This document shows, in pieces, positions 1-9,150 of a DNA stretch of 64,000 nt. Below the pieces are notes generated by a model. The model ran no database searches. It worked only from the letters and a program-made list of their open reading frames with translations, and was not told the DNA's origin. Position numbers and translations under genes: made by a program. Location: NCBI GenBank assembly GCA_017396365.1, contig JAFQMD010000012.1:1-64000 (forward strand), written 5' to 3'. The DNA comes from Clostridia bacterium (lineage in GTDB: Bacteria; Bacillota; Clostridia; Christensenellales; Borkfalkiaceae). Each line of letters begins with the position of its first letter. The stretch's first letter is position 1.

Positions 1-1
1 C

Positions 2-1222
2 CGTGTTAACAGAAAGTACGAAGGCAAAGACTATGGCTTAATTGTAGACTATATCGGCATACGTGACAATATGCGCGAGGCAATGAAAACTTACGGTGGC
101 GACGTTTCCGTTGCGCCTTCCGCTGATGACGTTGAACAAGCTACCACAATTTTTAGAGAAGAAATTGAAATCCTTAAAGACCTTTTCACGGGATATGATT
201 TAACGCCTTTCCTTGACCCAAACGGCGACCCTGCTTTGAGATATACGTTATTAGCAAAAGCTGCCGAATACGTGTTTATTTCCACCCAGGAATTGCAAAC
301 TCAAACTAACGGCGGTAAAAGCGTTAAGAAGGTATCGTTTAAGACATATTTCTTAAAAACAGTTAAACGTATGCGTGCGGCTTATGATATTTGCCAGCCG
401 TCTGGAGAGCTTGGCGAAGAAGAATCTGCCCTTGCGCAATGCTTTATGGCGATTGCAGGTTTCGTTCGCAAAATGAGCGGAACAAGCGACGTGGATACGG
501 AAACCATGAATCGTCACGTTGCTAAAATGGTTGAAGAAGCGTTGAAATATAATAAAGTCGAAAGCATTCTTGAAGACGGCGTACAGGAAGATATTTTCAG
601 TCCTGAATACTTTGAAAAATTGTCCGACGTCAAAATGCCAGCATCCAAGCTTGAATTGCTTATAAAAATGCTCCGCAAACAAATTAAGGAATACGGCAAA
701 ACCAATCAAATGGCAGCTAAAAAATTCCAAGAAATGCTTGAGGAAACAATTAAGCAATATCACGAACGAAGAAAAACTCTTTCTGCTGAAGAAGCTGGCG
801 AAGCGCAAGAATATACGTCAGAAGAAATCATTAAAAATGCAACCGAGCAAGCATTGCGTATCTTAAAAGATATGAACGCCGACCGTGAAAGTTTCCGTAA
901 AATTGGTCTTACGTTCGAAGAAAAGGCTTTTTACGATATTTTGATGGCTTTACGTGACCAGTACAACTTCGAATACGGCGAAAACAAAATCATTGATGGT
1001 ATACTAGTTAACGATAAATGTAAGGCATTAGCGAAGAAAATCAAAGAAATAATTGACACTAAGTCTTCATTTGCTGACTGGCTTAACAACCAAAATGTGC
1101 GTAATCAATTAAAGTTTGACATCAAAGTATGCTTGGTTAAAAACGGATACCCTCCACAGTACAGTCCAGAAGTATTCCGCAAAGTAATGGAACAAGTAGA
1201 GAACTTTGAAGAAAATAAATAA
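2..1222 (+). CDS. hsdR: Type I restriction endonuclease subunit R, C-terminal part
   Basis: The frame is open from base 2 at the left edge, so the gene starts outside the window; the first ATG at 71 is internal. About 406 codons are visible. The upstream in-frame residues GLIVDYIGIRDNMREAM match the junction after the helicase domains of HsdR, where the family reads roughly 'DYIGL..NL..A'. The rest is the charged, helical C-terminal region, which in the family contacts the methyltransferase core. The ATP-dependent translocase and nuclease motifs would lie upstream and are not visible. The family role is ATP-driven DNA translocation and cleavage of unmodified DNA in a complex with HsdM and HsdS. 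The stop is TAA at 1220-1222. The call rests on the junction and overall character, since this end of HsdR is poorly conserved. Confidence 0.8.
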   Translation, partial: RVNRKYEGKDYGLIVDYIGIRDNMREAMKTYGGDVSVAPSADDVEQATTIFREEIEILKDLFTGYDLTPFLDPNGDPALRYTLLAKAAEYVFISTQELQTQTNGGKSVKKVSFKTYFLKTVKRMRAAYDICQPSGELGEEESALAQCFMAIAGFVRKMSGTSDVDTETMNRHVAKMVEEALKYNKVESILEDGVQEDIFSPEYFEKLSDVKMPASKLELLIKMLRKQIKEYGKTNQMAAKKFQEMLEETIKQYHERRKTLSAEEAGEAQEYTSEEIIKNATEQALRILKDMNADRESFRKIGLTFEEKAFYDILMALRDQYNFEYGENKIIDGILVNDKCKALAKKIKEIIDTKSSFADWLNNQNVRNQLKFDIKVCLVKNGYPPQYSPEVFRKVMEQVENFEENK

Positions 1223-1247
1223 AAACGAAATAAAGTTGTAAAACACG

Positions 1248-1276
1248 CCTATAAGTTGATTATTGATAGGTTTTTT
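1248..1276 (+). terminator. Weak hairpin with T-run between hsdR and the Fic gene; carries the dispersed TATAAGTYGATTAT motif
   Basis: CCTAT and ATAGG arms enclose a 13-nt loop and are followed by six T. The stem is short, so it would end transcription poorly at best. The loop is one of six window copies of the motif TATAAGTYGATTATCGG (others at 22569-22594 on minus, 32228-32252, 33236-33262, 34158-34174 and 35146-35166). Confidence 0.35.
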
Positions 1277-1296
1277 AAAAAAATTAAGGAGTAAAA

Positions 1297-2151
1297 ATGG
1301 TTAAAACTTCTATTCGCTTTTTTGACGATATACCCGTGAGAGCCGTTTGGAATGAAGAAATTTCCAAGTGGTATTTTTGCGCTGTCGATATTTGCGAAGC
1401 CCTAACTAAAAGCAAATCTCCACGAAAATATTGGAATACTTTAAAAAGCAGAAATCCCGAGTTGTCTTCAATTTGTGGACAACTGAAACTCCCTGCCCGT
1501 GACGGTAAAAATTATCTTACCGACGTGATTAGTGACGACGGCGTAAATACTCTTATTGCGCTACTTCCAAGCAAAAAATCTTTAGTTTTTATCAATTGGA
1601 TGAAAACAATGGGAACGAGCATAGACGAAAAAAGCAAGCAAAAGGCTTACGAACTTTTTGAAAGCGGTATGATAAATGATATCGAAGTGGGTACGGTTAA
1701 AGGCTTACAACAAATTCACTCGTTTATTTTTGGTGGGCTTTACGATTTTGCAGGTCAAATTCGCTCGATAAATATTGCCAAAGGCGGTTTTGCTTTTGCC
1801 CCTGCAATGTATCTTAAAGACAATTTAAAAATAATAGAAAATATGCCTGAAACGACTTTTGACGAAATTGCGCAAAAGTATATCGAAATGAACGTTGCGC
1901 ACCCTTTCCAAGAAGGCAACGGAAGAAGCGCGAGAATTTGGCTTGACCTTATTTTAAAGAAGAATTTATCAAAATGTGTTGACTGGAGTTTGATAGACAA
2001 AAACAAATATTTACAAGCAATGCAAAAAAGCGTCGTTGACGGAACGGAAATAAAAGGGCTTCTCTTTAACGCATTAACGGACAAGATAAACGACAGAGAA
2101 ATCTTTATGAAAGGAATAGATTATTCGTATTACTACGAAGAAGTTGAATAA
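1297..2151 (+). CDS. Bro-N / Fic domain fusion protein
   Basis: A 284-aa protein with two domains. Residues 1 to about 105 look like a Bro-N domain ([25 protein letters not shown], then [15 protein letters not shown]), a type found in phage antirepressors and DinD-like proteins. Residues about 115-250 form a Fic domain with the active motif [12 protein letters not shown]; the catalytic His is residue 202. Fic enzymes usually transfer AMP to a target hydroxyl. No clear inhibitory (S/T)xxxE(G/N) helix was identified. The start has the ribosome site AAGGAG 6-7 nt upstream. It follows the type I restriction gene by 74 bp and is closed three bases after its stop by a long repeat with a strong terminator. 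That suggests it belongs to the restriction block, perhaps as a toxin or a guard, but this is inference. Confidence 0.85.
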   Translation: MVKTSIRFFDDIPVRAVWNEEISKWYFCAVDICEALTKSKSPRKYWNTLKSRNPELSSICGQLKLPARDGKNYLTDVISDDGVNTLIALLPSKKSLVFINWMKTMGTSIDEKSKQKAYELFESGMINDIEVGTVKGLQQIHSFIFGGLYDFAGQIRSINIAKGGFAFAPAMYLKDNLKIIENMPETTFDEIAQKYIEMNVAHPFQEGNGRSARIWLDLILKKNLSKCVDWSLIDKNKYLQAMQKSVVDGTEIKGLLFNALTDKINDREIFMKGIDYSYYYEEVE

Positions 2152-2180
2152 AATTCGGATTAGGTTTTAAACCCTCCGCC

Positions 2181-2218
2181 AACCAAAAAGCACACCAAAG
2201 CGGTGTGCTTTTTTGGTT
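2181..2218 (+). terminator. Rho-independent terminator after the Fic gene
   Basis: Inverted arms AACCAAAAAGCACACC and GGTGTGCTTTTTTGGTT with a 5-nt loop; the T-run lies in the right arm. It is part of repeat copy 1. Confidence 0.85.
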
Positions 2219-2377
2219 GCGCGGATGTGAGGGATTCTAACAAAATTTGCTTGCAAATTTTGGTCGCGCCTTTGCGAAAGCAAATGCAAGGGAGCGTAGC
2301 GACCGCCCTCCCTCATCCTCCGCCAAGCGTAGCCTAATCCGAACTTTAGTTCTGGGTTAGGTTATTTTTCTTTTGTT

Positions 2378-2406
2378 AAGTCCTTTTGTAAGGGCTTTTT
2401 TTCTTT
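2378..2406 (+). terminator. Second terminator in repeat copy 1
   Basis: AAGTCCTT and AAGGGCTT arms (one G-T pair) with the loop TTGT, followed by a long T-run. It is conserved in copy 2 at 24863-24886. Confidence 0.7.
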
Positions 2407-2432
2407 TTCATAATAGCCGAGCCGACTTGTAT

Positions 2433-2840
2433 TTTGCCAAGCGCAGCTAATACAGTCAAACGTTTTAAAAATCCCGCATTTTACCGTCAATTTTGAATGC
2501 AAATTTGTGAACTGAAAAAGGACGATTTTTCATCATAAAAATAGTGCTTAAAAGTGATAAAATTTTCTTAACAAACAAGACGCGAAAATTGTGTAGAGTT
2601 TTAGTTTAATTTTGTCGTTATCAGGTCTGAGGCTATTACACAGTTTTTAATAAAATTAGGGTAAATTTTCCTATTAAATCGGTTAAAATGATAAAAAAAG
2701 GCTATTTTATGGTGACAATGTACAAGACTTGTTATCGCACAGGTGATATAATAATAATGAAATATGGTTGCTAAAATGGCTATTTGTCTAAATTTACGCA
2801 ATCTAAAAACAAAACAATGAGATAATTATTAGTTTTAGAA
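2433..2840. other. AT-rich intergenic region upstream of the glycan cluster
   Basis: About 400 bp with no supported gene. It holds the likely promoter at 2744-2752 and, just upstream, an 11-bp palindrome ACAAGACTTGT at 2722-2732 that could be an operator. Nothing else is recognised. Confidence 0.5.
2744..2752 (+). promoter_or_regulatory. Extended -10 promoter for the glycan cluster
   Basis: TGATATAAT fits an extended -10 (TGnTATAAT). No good -35 lies 16-18 bp upstream; instead the palindrome ACAAGACTTGT at 2722-2732 covers that space. That would suit an activator- or repressor-controlled promoter. The leader would be about 95 nt to the ATG at 2855. Confidence 0.45.
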
Positions 2841-2854
2841 AAAGGAGTAGGGAG

Positions 2855-5800
2855 ATGAAACTTAAGAAAATTGTTTGCGCAACTCTTTCTTTTGCGTGTA
2901 TGTTTTTTCTCGGGCTTAGCATTTGTTTGCAAAGTCCTATTGGAGCAAAGGCAGAGTCGCCAACGGTAACGGTAGCGATAAACCAATACGCAAACAACGT
3001 GGATTGGGACGCAACGCAAAAAAGATTTTTGCTTGACGTTGTTGATATAGCAACGGGCACTACCGCGTCGTTCACAGCATGGGAGTCTATTACTTCCGTT
3101 ATCGGTAACGGTGTTACCATGAACGGTACGGGGGCAAACTTAAACTTTTTCGGTAGTACGGGTGACGGTGTTTCCGTTATTTATCCGTCTAGTTTAGAAG
3201 AAGGTACGGTATTTAGTATTGCTGAAGGTACGGTAATTAACGGATACGTTTTCCCTGAATTTACTGTTTCGCTTGTTAACGGGAAATGGGTAAAAGAACC
3301 TACGTTAACGGTTGAGATAAATCAATACGCAAACAACGCAGATTGGGATGCTACGCAAAAAAGAGTTTTGCTTAACGTAGTTGATAAAAAAACGGGTACG
3401 ACTGCATCCTTTACGGCATGGGAATCTATAACTTCCGTAATTGGAAATGGTGTTACCATGAACGGAACGGGAGCAAACTTAAACTATTTCGGTAGTACGG
3501 GTGACGGTGTTTCCGTTATTTATCCGTCTAGCTTGGAAGACGGTGCAGTGTTTAATATTGCGCTTGGCACTGAGGCTAACGGACACGTTTTCCCTGAATT
3601 TACGATTTCACTTATTGACGGTAAGTGGGTGCAGACTGCTCTCGGTACGCCCGACGTTAACTTTACGGGCGTTCATAGCGATAACAATATCGTTTGGGGC
3701 GGTACGACGAGAGCCGTAAGACTTGTATTTAGCGAAAACTTTACGGCAAAAGCGTATGACGGAAACGACGGCGGTTTTGATGCGCCGGTAATTGCCGACG
3801 TTAGATATTTTACAAAAATCAACGGACAATCTTTGGATAACGTTTCGTTTTTGCAAATAGAGAACGAAAATTCTATCACTTTCCTTTACGACGAGAGTTT
3901 ATTGGCAGTGCCCGCAGGACAGGACTATACTACGTTTACTATCGAAGCAGGCGCGCCGTTTGGCGGTCATTATTTGCCTGCGGTTACGTTGTATTTAGTT
4001 GACGGTAAGTGGTGCGAAAATAAACCCGTTACTGAAAGCGTAACGGTTACGGGTATCCACAATAGATACGGTAGCGGTCAAAAGATTTTAATTTTCTTAA
4101 GTAATAGCGATTATGGTACCGCAAATACGGATATAACTGCAAAAATTGCAAGCTCTAACGTGTTAGATTACGTAAACGTTTATACTTCTGAAACCGAATA
4201 TAAAACGCTTAGAGAAATTTACCAAGGCAACGCTCAGGCTAAAATTTGGGGCGAGGCAAACGCCGTAGGCTTTGCCGTTGATTCAAATTATCACGGCACG
4301 GCAGTTTACGCGATAGAAATTAAGGCGGGTGCAAAGTTCCCTGCAACAACTAACGATTATACGACGTACGTAGTCAGCGAGGATATTGCTTACTACAATA
4401 AAGACTATAAATCCGAAGATTCATCTTTAAATTCTTGGGCAGTAGTTTGGAATCGTATGAACGTCGTAACTCTTACCGGTGAACTTGCAACGGGGGAGAC
4501 GAGTGTAAAATTATACGCTGTGAGCGGAAACGTATTTGCATATCCTGAAGCGTACAGTAAGACACAGGAAGGCGACGAAAATACTATTTACGTTTATAAT
4601 TGGTACTTAAACGGCGATTTGTATGATTTTAGCGCGCCCGTAACGGCAGATATTACCTTGACGGCAGACGGTACGTTTACGGCGTATTATTCGTACAACG
4701 TAACTTTTGACGACGGAAAAACTCAAGATGCGGTAGTCGTTGGCGGTAGTCAAACGGTTGCCGAGCCAAGTGCACCGACGAAAGCGGAAACGGCAGAGTA
4801 TAGATACGTATTTAACGGTTGGTATAACGGCGAAGAAAAGTGGGATTTTACTACGCCGGTTACGGAAAATATTACGTTAACGGCAAAATTCGACCAAATC
4901 AAAAAATTCGTTCTTTCCGATTTATACGTAGAAGGAAAGTCGTCCGAAGTGATCAAAACTGGTGAAATGAAAATTACAAAATCGGGCGACCACTATAAAG
5001 GATACGTTGGTAGCAACCTTTACTTTGATCTTTCTTTGGAATTGTCTTATACGCAAGTAGTAGAGTTGGCTACGTTTGACGTTAAAATGACTAACGAAGC
5101 GTATGCAGAAGGTAATACCAGTCCGTTCTATTTATCTTGGCACGTGTATTATCAAAGACCTGCAAACACGCTCTATATCGAATATCACAAATATAATGCA
5201 AATACGGGCGCTCGCGAAACGTTTGCTACGGCAGTTAGTGACGTAACACTTAGCGCGAATAATATTTATCAAGCAAACTTTGCTTATCGCGTTATAGATA
5301 ATGCAACTGGTTTAGTAGAGTTATATAGCAGTATTGCAGGTTGGGAAAACACCTTAACGTGGGAACTTGGCGCGGAATATATTGCGACTGCGACGGATTA
5401 TGAATATCTTGCTTTCGCAACGGAAGGAAGCGTTCCCGAAATGGATATTATCTTTGCTGATCCCGGTTTGACGGGCGCTGCGCATTACGACGTAACGTTA
5501 AACAGTGGTTCTTCAGCCATTTTAACCGATATGACCAACCAAATTCAGTTACCGGCTTTAGAAAGCGAATTCGTTGAAGATGGAATTTCACAAGTGTTTA
5601 TAGGCTGGACGACTGATTTAGACAAACTTCCTGATTTATATCCTGCGGGATATAAGTTTAAACTTACCCAAGATATGCAACTCTATGCAGTATGGATGGG
5701 CTTTGATATGGAAGACGGTGCTTCGGTACGTTTAACGGATGGTTCTAGCGGTATACGTTTCACGACTGAAATAGATTCTGCGGGATATAACAAGCTTGGA

Positions 5801-8800
5801 ACTTATATTATAGGCTCGGGAACGCTTATCGTGCCTACCGAATATCTTACGCAAGTGGAATTTATTCACAGTAGCTTTGATTTTGATGATAAGATGGTTT
5901 ATCACAAAGACATACCTACTGGACTTTGGCGTGAGCAGGGTGAGGGAAAAGAAATTTGGAGTTATTCTTCTGCTCTTGTAAATCTCGGTGAAAACCAATA
6001 TGCGCGTTCACTTTCCGCAAGAGGGTACTTAAAGATAGAGTTTACGAGCGGTGAAGGCTACGTTTATACTATATACAACGAAGAAGAAAACGCACGTAGT
6101 ATCTATGAAGTTGCTACGTCGGCTTATAACGATACTGAAAAAGATTATAAGAAACATACAACGATTTTGGCATACGTAAACTCGGTTGCGGACATTAATC
6201 TTTCTAACGAAATGGGCTTAACTAAGACGGATACGGCTGTTGGTGATTACACGCTTAGTAGCAGTTTAGAAGAAAAGACTTTTACAGTTACATTTAATAA
6301 AAACGTTACTTCGGCAATGATAAACGGCACGCGTATTGCAGTAGGCACAACGAAAAACGTTCAAATAGGCGACTTTATTTTCAGTATTAATAACGTAACG
6401 ATTAATGATACTACTCTTACATTTACTGTAGGGGCTGCGACGGACCTTAACGATAAATACAGCGACGGCAATACGTACTTCCATAGTTCGGATGCAGATT
6501 TAGACTTCTTTTTAAACGATTACTTTAACCGTCACGCAACGGGTATTAACGAAAACGGCGAAGATCAAACTGTAAATTCAGTAGTTGCAGGTAAGAGCTC
6601 GGAAGAGTTCTTCTGGTGGGAATGGTTCTCTACGGCGTATTACGTTATGGATACGAACGCTGGATTTGACAGAATTGAAGGTTTAAGAGAAAAACTTTCT
6701 AACGTACCTGTGGACGATTACGGTTACGTATGGCAAAACACTGATACGGTACGTGATGCAAACTCTACGCTTGCTTCTGCCGAGCATAGAATGGGTTGGC
6801 CTTTCCCAACTGCTGAAAATATGATTATAACCGAAGCGATTAGAACGAGCCTTTGGAGTAGTGCGACGACTAATTATATTACCAAGGGATATTCAACGAG
6901 TTGGGATTTCAACGGCAGTGACAGAACGCCTTGGAGCAGTAACGTAAATGCGTCTTTGGACGACGCAGGTCTTTTCAAGGGTACGGCAAGCGGAGTGGAA
7001 AAAGTAACGTTTACCTCGCCTACCTTACCTCAAACGAGTACAGTTAAAAAATACAGTGGAATTACTTCTTCAAATATAACCGTATATAATGAGCCTGCAA
7101 TTTACACTTATTACGCTCCGTTGCTTGAATTAGACGTTCGTATGTCTAACGCGGACAACGTAAAGGATATTGTCGTTTATTTCAAGACAAACGAGGGTGG
7201 TTCTACCGAATATTCTATGTCGGTAAACGACTATGCGTTTATTAAATACGATTATAGCGGTACGTACGAGCATATGCTCTTCTTACCTATGTACGCACAT
7301 GAAAATTGGGGCGATTCCGAAACGAGATACGTGACTAATCTCCGTATTGAAATTATCCCTAAAGACGGTAAAACTCTTTCGGGTGATTTCGCGCTTAGTT
7401 ACGTTCGTCCTTCGCTTGATACTAGACATACTAATAATAACTCAATCTTCATTTCCTCACTTCGTCAAGATTACGATTATACGCAAGACCTTGCTTTCTT
7501 AGAGAAAAATATTACGAGAGCAAGAAAGGCAATGAACTTCTTAATGCAGTTCTATGATGAGGATAGAGATCTTATAAACAGTTCTTACCTTGTAGGACAC
7601 GACTCGGATAAAACGGGTAGCGATATGGCTCAGCGTATTGCGCACAGCCTTGGAAACGGTTACTGGGATATATCCTATATGCCCGAGTACGATTTCCATT
7701 CAAACAGTTATTTCTATAAAGCCGTTGCTGATATGGCTTATTTAGAAAGCGTTTTAGCGGAAAAGGAAAGTGCGTATGCAAACGACGAGAAAAAAGCCGA
7801 AGCAAACGTACAAACGGCGGGAAGACAAAGTAATACCACGCTTGGAAAGGGCTTTGCTGAAAGCGATTACTCGGCTTTAGATTTAACGGCTACGGCAACT
7901 AACACGTTAAACGCAATTCGCAAAACTACAAGTCAAAATGGATTCTGGGATGCAACTAAGGGTAGATTTGTAGCAGGCTACGGCGACGCAAACGCTGACG
8001 GGGCGTCAGAATGGGTAGACTACGGCTATCTCGCATGGAATTTAGAGGCGATTTACTACGGCATTGCAACCGAAGAGCAAGCCGACCTTATTATGCAATG
8101 GGTAACCGGAGAAAGAACGGTAGCAGGCGATACCTCTACGGGTGAAGACATTTATTTCTTTGAACTTGCACCTCGTGCAACGACATATCAAGGCGCGTCA
8201 AATACCGACAGTTCGGTTTATACTGGCGTATGGCACGGCACGAATAACGGCGGTGAGTACGGAAAGAGTCAAGTTCAGCACGGCGGTGCGATTATGTATA
8301 CTTCGTACTACGATTTAATGAACAGAATTGCCGTAAACGGCGCGGACGACGCTTATACTCGATTGAATGCAATTAAAGATTGGTATATGGACGTTTACGC
8401 GTATTATCAAAGTTCAGGTTCAACGCCCGACGATTTCTATTGGGATTATTACGAAAACAGTCAATGGGATTCTAACGGCGACGGCAAAGGCGAATATTGG
8501 AAAATTCAAAACGGTATTAAAGGACAGGCGGAAAGAGACGGATTTACGGGCGGTATTATCGGTATCGACGGCGAATTCTTAGAGTCTTTCCTTCCCGTAG
8601 CGGCAATTCCTTACGGATTCTTCGGCGTAGAGTCAATAGGTAACGGAACTTTACAAATAGCACCGAAACTTCCTAAAGATTTAGACTACTGGACGGCGGA
8701 AAATCTTACCTTTGGCGGATGCAAGTACGACTTGACAATTTATGATAATGCTTTACAAATTTCCGCTGTAAGAGGGGAAACTGACGGCTTAACGCTGAAG

Positions 8801-8932
8801 GTTGCATTAAACGTACCTACGGGTGATTACAAGGTATACGTAAACGGCTTTGCAACCACGGAATACGAAGTAGTAAACGGACAAATTATAGTTGAACTTG
8901 CATTTGGAAATGCAATCGTAGAAATTAGATAA
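2855..8932 (+). CDS. Giant secreted modular protein with six-hairpin glycosidase-like C-terminus
   Basis: A 2025-aa protein with a signal peptide of about 35 residues (MKLKKIVCATLSF..., cut near AKA-E). Residues about 36-147 and 148-262 are a near-identical tandem pair, similar even in DNA. Residues about 265-385 hold a module ending GAPFGG..LP..TLYLVDGKW, and about 394-530 a second module type; both recur in the protein at 17735. Near residue 610 there is an InlB/Flg_new-type repeat (VFNGWYNGEEKWDF), and near 954 a domain with GIRFTTEI that recurs in the protein at 52045. From about 1524 to the end the sequence looks like an alpha/alpha six-hairpin glycosidase with a short beta C-cap. No LPXTG, lipobox or transmembrane anchor is visible. 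It likely binds and cleaves a complex glycan outside the cell; the substrate and catalytic residues cannot be named. The start has AAAGGAGTAGGG upstream. Confidence 0.75.
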   Translation: MKLKKIVCATLSFACMFFLGLSICLQSPIGAKAESPTVTVAINQYANNVDWDATQKRFLLDVVDIATGTTASFTAWESITSVIGNGVTMNGTGANLNFFGSTGDGVSVIYPSSLEEGTVFSIAEGTVINGYVFPEFTVSLVNGKWVKEPTLTVEINQYANNADWDATQKRVLLNVVDKKTGTTASFTAWESITSVIGNGVTMNGTGANLNYFGSTGDGVSVIYPSSLEDGAVFNIALGTEANGHVFPEFTISLIDGKWVQTALGTPDVNFTGVHSDNNIVWGGTTRAVRLVFSENFTAKAYDGNDGGFDAPVIADVRYFTKINGQSLDNVSFLQIENENSITFLYDESLLAVPAGQDYTTFTIEAGAPFGGHYLPAVTLYLVDGKWCENKPVTESVTVTGIHNRYGSGQKILIFLSNSDYGTANTDITAKIASSNVLDYVNVYTSETEYKTLREIYQGNAQAKIWGEANAVGFAVDSNYHGTAVYAIEIKAGAKFPATTNDYTTYVVSEDIAYYNKDYKSEDSSLNSWAVVWNRMNVVTLTGELATGETSVKLYAVSGNVFAYPEAYSKTQEGDENTIYVYNWYLNGDLYDFSAPVTADITLTADGTFTAYYSYNVTFDDGKTQDAVVVGGSQTVAEPSAPTKAETAEYRYVFNGWYNGEEKWDFTTPVTENITLTAKFDQIKKFVLSDLYVEGKSSEVIKTGEMKITKSGDHYKGYVGSNLYFDLSLELSYTQVVELATFDVKMTNEAYAEGNTSPFYLSWHVYYQRPANTLYIEYHKYNANTGARETFATAVSDVTLSANNIYQANFAYRVIDNATGLVELYSSIAGWENTLTWELGAEYIATATDYEYLAFATEGSVPEMDIIFADPGLTGAAHYDVTLNSGSSAILTDMTNQIQLPALESEFVEDGISQVFIGWTTDLDKLPDLYPAGYKFKLTQDMQLYAVWMGFDMEDGASVRLTDGSSGIRFTTEIDSAGYNKLGTYIIGSGTLIVPTEYLTQVEFIHSSFDFDDKMVYHKDIPTGLWREQGEGKEIWSYSSALVNLGENQYARSLSARGYLKIEFTSGEGYVYTIYNEEENARSIYEVATSAYNDTEKDYKKHTTILAYVNSVADINLSNEMGLTKTDTAVGDYTLSSSLEEKTFTVTFNKNVTSAMINGTRIAVGTTKNVQIGDFIFSINNVTINDTTLTFTVGAATDLNDKYSDGNTYFHSSDADLDFFLNDYFNRHATGINENGEDQTVNSVVAGKSSEEFFWWEWFSTAYYVMDTNAGFDRIEGLREKLSNVPVDDYGYVWQNTDTVRDANSTLASAEHRMGWPFPTAENMIITEAIRTSLWSSATTNYITKGYSTSWDFNGSDRTPWSSNVNASLDDAGLFKGTASGVEKVTFTSPTLPQTSTVKKYSGITSSNITVYNEPAIYTYYAPLLELDVRMSNADNVKDIVVYFKTNEGGSTEYSMSVNDYAFIKYDYSGTYEHMLFLPMYAHENWGDSETRYVTNLRIEIIPKDGKTLSGDFALSYVRPSLDTRHTNNNSIFISSLRQDYDYTQDLAFLEKNITRARKAMNFLMQFYDEDRDLINSSYLVGHDSDKTGSDMAQRIAHSLGNGYWDISYMPEYDFHSNSYFYKAVADMAYLESVLAEKESAYANDEKKAEANVQTAGRQSNTTLGKGFAESDYSALDLTATATNTLNAIRKTTSQNGFWDATKGRFVAGYGDANADGASEWVDYGYLAWNLEAIYYGIATEEQADLIMQWVTGERTVAGDTSTGEDIYFFELAPRATTYQGASNTDSSVYTGVWHGTNNGGEYGKSQVQHGGAIMYTSYYDLMNRIAVNGADDAYTRLNAIKDWYMDVYAYYQSSGSTPDDFYWDYYENSQWDSNGDGKGEYWKIQNGIKGQAERDGFTGGIIGIDGEFLESFLPVAAIPYGFFGVESIGNGTLQIAPKLPKDLDYWTAENLTFGGCKYDLTIYDNALQISAVRGETDGLTLKVALNVPTGDYKVYVNGFATTEYEVVNGQIIVELAFGNAIVEIR

Positions 8933-8944
8933 GGAGGCAAACTA

Positions 8945-9076
8945 ATGAAAAAAGAATATCAAAAAATCGAATTAGTTTTGATTCTCTTCGCTGAAGACGT
9001 AGTAAGAACGTCTCAAAACGACAACGTGGGAGAGTTATCATCGGATGATTTCCCAGAAAATTTTGAAAAACCATAA
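8945..9076 (+). CDS. 43-aa small peptide, EDVxRTS family (copy 1)
   Basis: A short frame 12 nt after the giant gene at 2855, with an excellent ribosome site AAGGAGG. The product starts MKKEYQKIELVLI, contains EDVVRTS near residue 20, and ends in an acidic tail (ELSSDDFPENFEKP). A second peptide of the same plan (MNKYEKPVILVI, EDVIRTS, acidic tail) is encoded at 51930. It has no signal peptide or membrane segment. Coupling to surface-protein genes in both places argues that it is translated and functional. A signalling peptide, a peptide precursor, or a helper for secretion of the big protein are all possible; no function is established from the sequence. Confidence 0.75.
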   Translation: MKKEYQKIELVLILFAEDVVRTSQNDNVGELSSDDFPENFEKP

Positions 9077-9083
9077 AAACTGT

Positions 9084-9117
9084 CTTGCATGCTCTAAAAA
9101 TTAAAAGGGCATGCAAG
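9084..9117 (+). other. 9-bp inverted repeat hairpin between the small peptide and the GH42 gene
   Basis: CTTGCATGC and GCATGCAAG enclose a 16-nt AT-rich loop. No T-run follows, so this is more likely an mRNA processing or stability element, or a partial attenuator, than a full terminator. It separates the giant-protein/peptide pair from the metabolic genes. Confidence 0.6.
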
Positions 9118-9150
9118 ATAAAAACAAAAGGGCTACGAAAAGGAGAAATT

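Larger units (their letters stand above)
2154..2432 (+). repeat. 280-bp hairpin-rich dispersed repeat, copy 1
   Basis: Starts three bases after the Fic gene stop. It matches 24639-24916 at most positions over its whole length and in the same orientation. The first about 190 bp are bounded by inverted ends, TTCGGATTAGG at 2154-2164 and CCTAATCCGAA at 2333-2343. Inside are a 16-bp-stem terminator hairpin and a second inverted pair (GGATGTGAGGGA facing TCCCTCATCC). After the right end come a small hairpin (CCTAATCCGAACT facing AGTTCTGGGTTAGG) and a second terminator. No coding frame is seen, so a non-autonomous mobile element or a structured 3' RNA unit are both possible. Confidence 0.85.

Noticed and set aside
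353..808. 151-aa open frame on the minus strand inside hsdR
   Set aside because: It lies fully inside the well supported hsdR frame, has no ribosome site and matches no pattern; many such shadow frames occur across the window.
2320..2346. tRNA-like end (TCCGCCA) suggesting a tRNA fragment or phage attachment site
   Set aside because: No cloverleaf or T-arm can be drawn around any of the TCCGCCA copies, and no integrase gene is near.
2961..3633. Tandem repeats as a CRISPR array
   Set aside because: The units are coding, about 336 bp long, and have no unique spacers. No CRISPR array was seen anywhere in the window.
9085..9150. Longer N-terminus for the GH42 enzyme
   Set aside because: It would be translated from the hairpin loop without a ribosome site; the ATG at 9151 has AAAAGGAG and begins at the conserved part.
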